Origin: JBBAGE01 sp041655055
GTDB lineage: Bacteria; Pseudomonadota; Alphaproteobacteria; Rhodobacterales; Rhodobacteraceae
Direction of reading: 5' to 3'
Length of the DNA: 24,465 nucleotides
Assembly (NCBI GenBank): GCA_041655055.1
Contig: JBBAGE010000015.1
Location: 1-24,465, forward strand
In this document: positions 21,470 to 24,465 of the stretch, in pieces
Position numbering within the stretch: the stretch's first letter is position 1
Layout of the letters: each line of letters opens with the position of its first letter
Made by a program: the position numbers and the translations under genes
The notes under the pieces: model-generated
Databases searched by the model: none
What the model saw: the letters and a program-made list of their open reading frames with translations, nothing else
Told to the model about the DNA's origin: nothing

Positions 21470-23637
21470 TTATTGCGCGGCGGCCTGCGGGCTTTGGGGG
21501 CGGCGGTCGATATCGCGGTAACGCGCCAGCATCGCAACATCGCCTTCGGCCTCAAGCGCGAGCATGACAGCATGCAGATGCTCGATATCGCGCAGATCCA
21601 CATCGATCAACAGGCGATAGTAATCCGGTTTGCGATCCAGAAAATGCAGATCGCTGATATTCGCGCCCTGTTCGCCGATCAGCGTGCAGATCCGGCCCAA
21701 AACCCCCGCATCGTTGCGGATGGTTACCTCAAGCGACACGTTATTGACCGGGCCATGCGTGCCCGAATGCCATTGCAGATCGACCCAACGGTCGGTCTGA
21801 TCCTCAAGTTCCTCAAGCGCGCGGCAATCGATGGCATGCACCACCACGCCGCGCCCGCGATAGGTGATGCCCACGATCCGTTCGCCCGGCACCGGCTGGC
21901 AGCATTGCGCGCGTTCAAATTTCTGATCGGGCAACAGGCCCAGCACGGCGCGGTGTTGTTCGACCTCGGGGCCGCGGGTGGCAAGTTCGGGATAGACCGC
22001 GCCCACCACATCGCGCGCGGCCAGTTCCGCCGATCCCACCCGTGCCAGCAATTCATCCGCAGACGAGATCGACAGTTGCCGCGCGGCAGTGCGCAGCACC
22101 TTGTCGGTGGATTTCTTGCCGACATGTTCAAAGGCCACGCGCGCCAATTCGGGCCCAGCTTGATGAATCGCGCCCGGTTTTCTTCGCGCAGGCTTTTGCG
22201 GATCGCGGCCTTGGCCCGGCCGGTCACCACGATATCGATCCACGATGCCTGCGGGCGCTGGCCGGCGGCGGTCATGATTTCAACCGATTGCCCGTTTTTC
22301 AGCCGCGTCCACAAAGGCACCCGGATACCGTCGATCTTGGCGCCCACGCAGCTATCGCCGATACGGGTGTGGATCGCATAGGCATAATCCAGCGGCGTCG
22401 CCCCCTTGGGCAGTTTGACCACATCGCCCTTGGGGGTGAAACAGAACACCTGATCGGCATACATTTCGAGCTTTACATGCTCAAGAAATTCATCGTGATC
22501 TTCGGCGGCTTCGAACCGTTCGGTCAGGCTGGCGATCCATTTCGCCGGGTCAACCGCAAAGGGGTTTTGCGCGCGCACACCATCGCGATATGACCAATGC
22601 GCCGCAACGCCGGCTTCGGCCACTTCGTGCATCTGGCGGGTGCGGATCTGCACCTCGACCCGTTTACCGTCGCGCCCCGATACGGTGGTATGGATCGACC
22701 GGTAACCGTTCGATTTCGGCTGGCTGATATAATCCTTGAACCGCCCCGGCACGGAACGCCAGCGCTGATGGATCACGCCCAGCGTGCGGTAACAATCGGA
22801 TTCGGATTTGGTGATGATGCGAAAGCCATAGATATCCGACAGGCGCGAAAAACTCTGGCTTTTTTCTTCCATCTTGCGCCAGATCGCATAGGGCTTTTTG
22901 GCGCGGCCGAACACATCAGCCTCGATCCCTTCGCGTTCCAGTTCGGCGCGGATATCCTGCGTGATCTGGGGGATGACATCGCCGGTTTCGCGCTGCAGCG
23001 TGATGAACCGGCGGATGATCGATTTGCGCACATCGGGGTTAAGCACCCGAAAGGCCAGATCCTCCAATTCCTCGCGCATCCATTGCATACCCATCCGCCC
23101 GGCCAGGGGCGCAAAGATATCCATGGTTTCGCGCGCCTTTTGCACCTGTTTTTCCGGGCGCATGGATTTGATCGTGCGCATATTGTGCAGCCGGTCGGCC
23201 AGTTTGACCAAAATCACCCGCAGATCCTTGGACATCGCCATGAACAGCTTGCGAAAGTTTTCCGCCTGTTTGGTTTCCAGACTGGAAAGCTGCAAATTGG
23301 TCAGCTTGGTGACCCCATCGACCAGCTCGGCCACATCTGTGCCGAATTTTTTCGCGATTTCGCCATAGGTCGAACGGGTATCCTCGATCGTGTCATGCAA
23401 CAGCGCCGTGATGATCGTGGCATCATCAAGCTGCATTTCCGTCAGAATCGCGGCGACCGCGACAGGATGGCTGAAATAGGGTTCGCCCGAATGGCGGAAC
23501 TGGCCTTCGTGCATCGCGCGCCCATAATCATAGGCGGCGCGGATCTGATCGGCATTCGTGCGCGGGTTATAGTTGCGGACCAGCGCAACAAGATCTTCAA
23601 CCTCGATCATCCGGTCCGCAATCCCATCCTGCAACAC
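21470..23637 (-). pseudogene. rsh: Bifunctional (p)ppGpp synthetase/hydrolase, apparent frameshift
   Basis: RelA/SpoT homologue controlling the stringent response. Translated from the GTG at 23637 (or ATG at 23610, MIEVEDLVALVRNYN), the frame holds the HD hydrolase domain (SHPVAVAAIL, LLHDTIEDT), the synthetase domain (YGFRI, YISQPKSNGYRSIHT) and the TGS domain (CFTPKGDVVKLPKG). At about residue 493, after ENRARFIKLG, it leaves homology and runs on for some 144 Arg/Trp/Pro-rich residues to 21724. The homologous continuation ELARVAFEHVGKKSTDKVL is in another frame and runs to 21470, ending with an ACT domain (VTIRNDAGVLGRICTLI). Restoring one base gives about 722 residues, the normal length. 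Either a sequencing error or a real mutation; the catalytic half would survive. Confidence 0.9.
22150..22157 (-). other. rsh: Frameshift site in rsh
   Basis: On the minus strand the codons AAG CTG GGC are followed by CCGAATTGG; the homologous reading needs GAA TTG GCG CGC one base later, as in KLG-x-ELAR. A plausible original is GGCCGCGAATTG, with one base lost beside the GGGCCC run at 22151-22156. Confidence 0.8.
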
Positions 23638-23643
23638 GTTGGC

Positions 23644-23997
23644 TTATTGCTGCCCCTGAGCTTCCATCAGCGCGCGGAGCAGTTTTTCCTCGGACATATC
23701 GTCATCAGCGGGCTTGTCGGGTTCGGCCCCCATCAACAGCGCCATGCTGTCTTCTTCGGGTTCGTCCACCTCGATCTGGGTCTGATAGCTTTCGATCATC
23801 CGTTCACGCAGCGCATCGGCGGATTGCGTTTCTTCGGCGATTTCGCGCAGGCTGACGACCGGATTCTTGTCATTGTCGCGATCCACCGTCAGCGGCGCGC
23901 CAGATGCGATTTCACGGGCGCGATGCGCCGCCAGCATCACCAGTTCAAAGCGGTTTGGAACCTTGTCAACGCAATCTTCAACCGTCACGCGGGCCAT
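23644..23997 (-). CDS. rpoZ: RNA polymerase omega subunit
   Basis: Small subunit that stabilises beta-prime during RNA polymerase assembly and, in many proteobacteria, contributes to a ppGpp binding site. The 117 residues start MARVTVEDCVDKVPNRFELVMLAAHRAREI, the omega signature, and continue KNPVVSLREIAEE; the C-terminal half is an acidic extension usual in alphaproteobacteria. GGAGAG a few bases upstream supports the ATG at 23997. The gene lies 6 bp before the (p)ppGpp gene, the conserved rpoZ-rsh arrangement. Confidence 0.96.
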   Translation of the reverse strand: MARVTVEDCVDKVPNRFELVMLAAHRAREIASGAPLTVDRDNDKNPVVSLREIAEETQSADALRERMIESYQTQIEVDEPEEDSMALLMGAEPDKPADDDMSEEKLLRALMEAQGQQ

Positions 23998-24060
23998 GAG
24001 CTCTCCGATCCTTGTAAAGGGAGGGTGTCAAACGATCTAGTTAGGCCGCTTTGCCCCGAT

Positions 24061-24465
24061 TTACAAGCGCGCATTTGCGCCCATATCGGGCATATCCAGC
24101 GGTTTCACGGCATCTTTATCGCCATCCGGCAGCGTATCCAGCATCTGCGCGATGCTTTGGCCGGTCACCGGATGATGCCAGCCGCCCGCCACTTCGGCCA
24201 GCGGAATCAGCACGAAAGCGCGGTCTTGCATCCGCGGGTGCGGCAGGATCAGCCCACCCGGGGTGCAGCGCGCCTGCGCCTCCGGGGCCAGTTCGCGCCA
24301 ACGGGTTTGCGTGCCGGCATCGGGCCGCACGGCATCGCCCCATGCGATCAGATCAATATCCAGCGTGCGCGCCGCCCAGCGTTCCGTGCGAATCCGGCCA
24401 AACGCCGCCTCGATCCGGTGCAACAGCGCCAAAAGCGCCTCGGGGCCCAAATCGGTCACCACCTG
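24061..24465 (-). CDS. folK: 6-hydroxymethyl-dihydropterin pyrophosphokinase, 5'-truncated
   Basis: Folate pathway enzyme transferring pyrophosphate from ATP to 6-hydroxymethyl-7,8-dihydropterin. The window edge removes the N-terminus; the frame is open to base 24465. What remains holds the diagnostic RTLDIDLIAWGD (metal-binding Asp pair) and LILPHPRMQDRAFVLIPLAEVA. The C-terminal tail after the LPDGD segment is somewhat longer than the core domain. Stop TAA at 24063-24061, 63 bp before the rpoZ start. Confidence 0.93.
   Translation of the reverse strand, partial: QVVTDLGPEALLALLHRIEAAFGRIRTERWAARTLDIDLIAWGDAVRPDAGTQTRWRELAPEAQARCTPGGLILPHPRMQDRAFVLIPLAEVAGGWHHPVTGQSIAQMLDTLPDGDKDAVKPLDMPDMGANARL

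Noticed and set aside
21724..22150. C-terminal 144 residues of the longer rsh frame as a genuine extension
   Set aside because: Composition is Arg/Trp/Pro/Cys-rich and unlike any Rsh, while the other frame over the same bases gives clear Rsh and ACT-domain homology.
24026..24031. Perfect TTGACA on the minus strand upstream of rpoZ
   Set aside because: No acceptable -10 lies 16-18 bp downstream; that position overlaps the ribosome binding site, leaving no room for a leader.

Overview
This 24.5 kb window comes from a GC-rich alphaproteobacterium, most likely in or near the Rhodobacterales. The evidence is the housekeeping order folK-rpoZ-rsh-DUF2062-pdxJ-acpS-lepB-rnc-era-DUF1491, the DUF1491 family itself (an alphaproteobacterial family), and a VPLPA-type C-terminal sorting tail next to an exosortase with a fused EpsI domain. 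I see no tRNA, rRNA, CRISPR array or intact insertion sequence.

Left edge (1-1489): an unrecognised reading-frame remnant without a credible start (48-434), then a class I SAM-dependent methyltransferase on the minus strand. The methyltransferase stretch is visibly less GC-rich (about 50-60% in lines I counted by eye) than most of the window.

Exopolysaccharide/exosortase locus (1490-13713, with two related genes up to 16243): a secreted VPLPA-CTERM protein converges on, and overlaps, a minus-strand operon of ExeA-like ATPase, Wzz/Wzc-type chain-length protein and CpsD-type tyrosine autokinase. A 565-bp divergent control region separates these from a plus-strand series: a priming sugar-phosphate transferase, a large TPR lipoprotein of PrsT type, a short polysaccharide export (OPX) protein, an outer-membrane beta-barrel, an exosortase-EpsI fusion and a rhomboid protease. 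A minus-strand pair follows: an AlgD-like nucleotide-sugar dehydrogenase and a family 4 glycosyltransferase. Together these can prime, supply, length-control and export a uronic-acid-containing polysaccharide and anchor or process VPLPA-tailed proteins at the envelope. No flippase or polymerase (Wzx/Wzy) is present, so part of the glycan machinery must be elsewhere.

Housekeeping block (16356-24465): ten minus-strand genes, many joined by 4-bp ATGA overlaps, for translation-linked GTPase Era, RNase III, signal peptidase I, holo-ACP synthase, an unknown secreted protein, PdxJ, a DUF2062 membrane protein, the (p)ppGpp synthetase/hydrolase, RNA polymerase omega and a 5'-truncated FolK. The (p)ppGpp gene carries an apparent one-base frameshift near 22150-22157 that cuts the catalytic half from the regulatory half.

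The most interesting points are the composite OPX/beta-barrel export pair, the exosortase-EpsI fusion with its substrate at the opposite edge of the locus, the rhomboid gene directly behind the exosortase, three CtrA-like near-consensus sites in intergenic regions of the EPS genes, and the frameshifted stringent-response gene.
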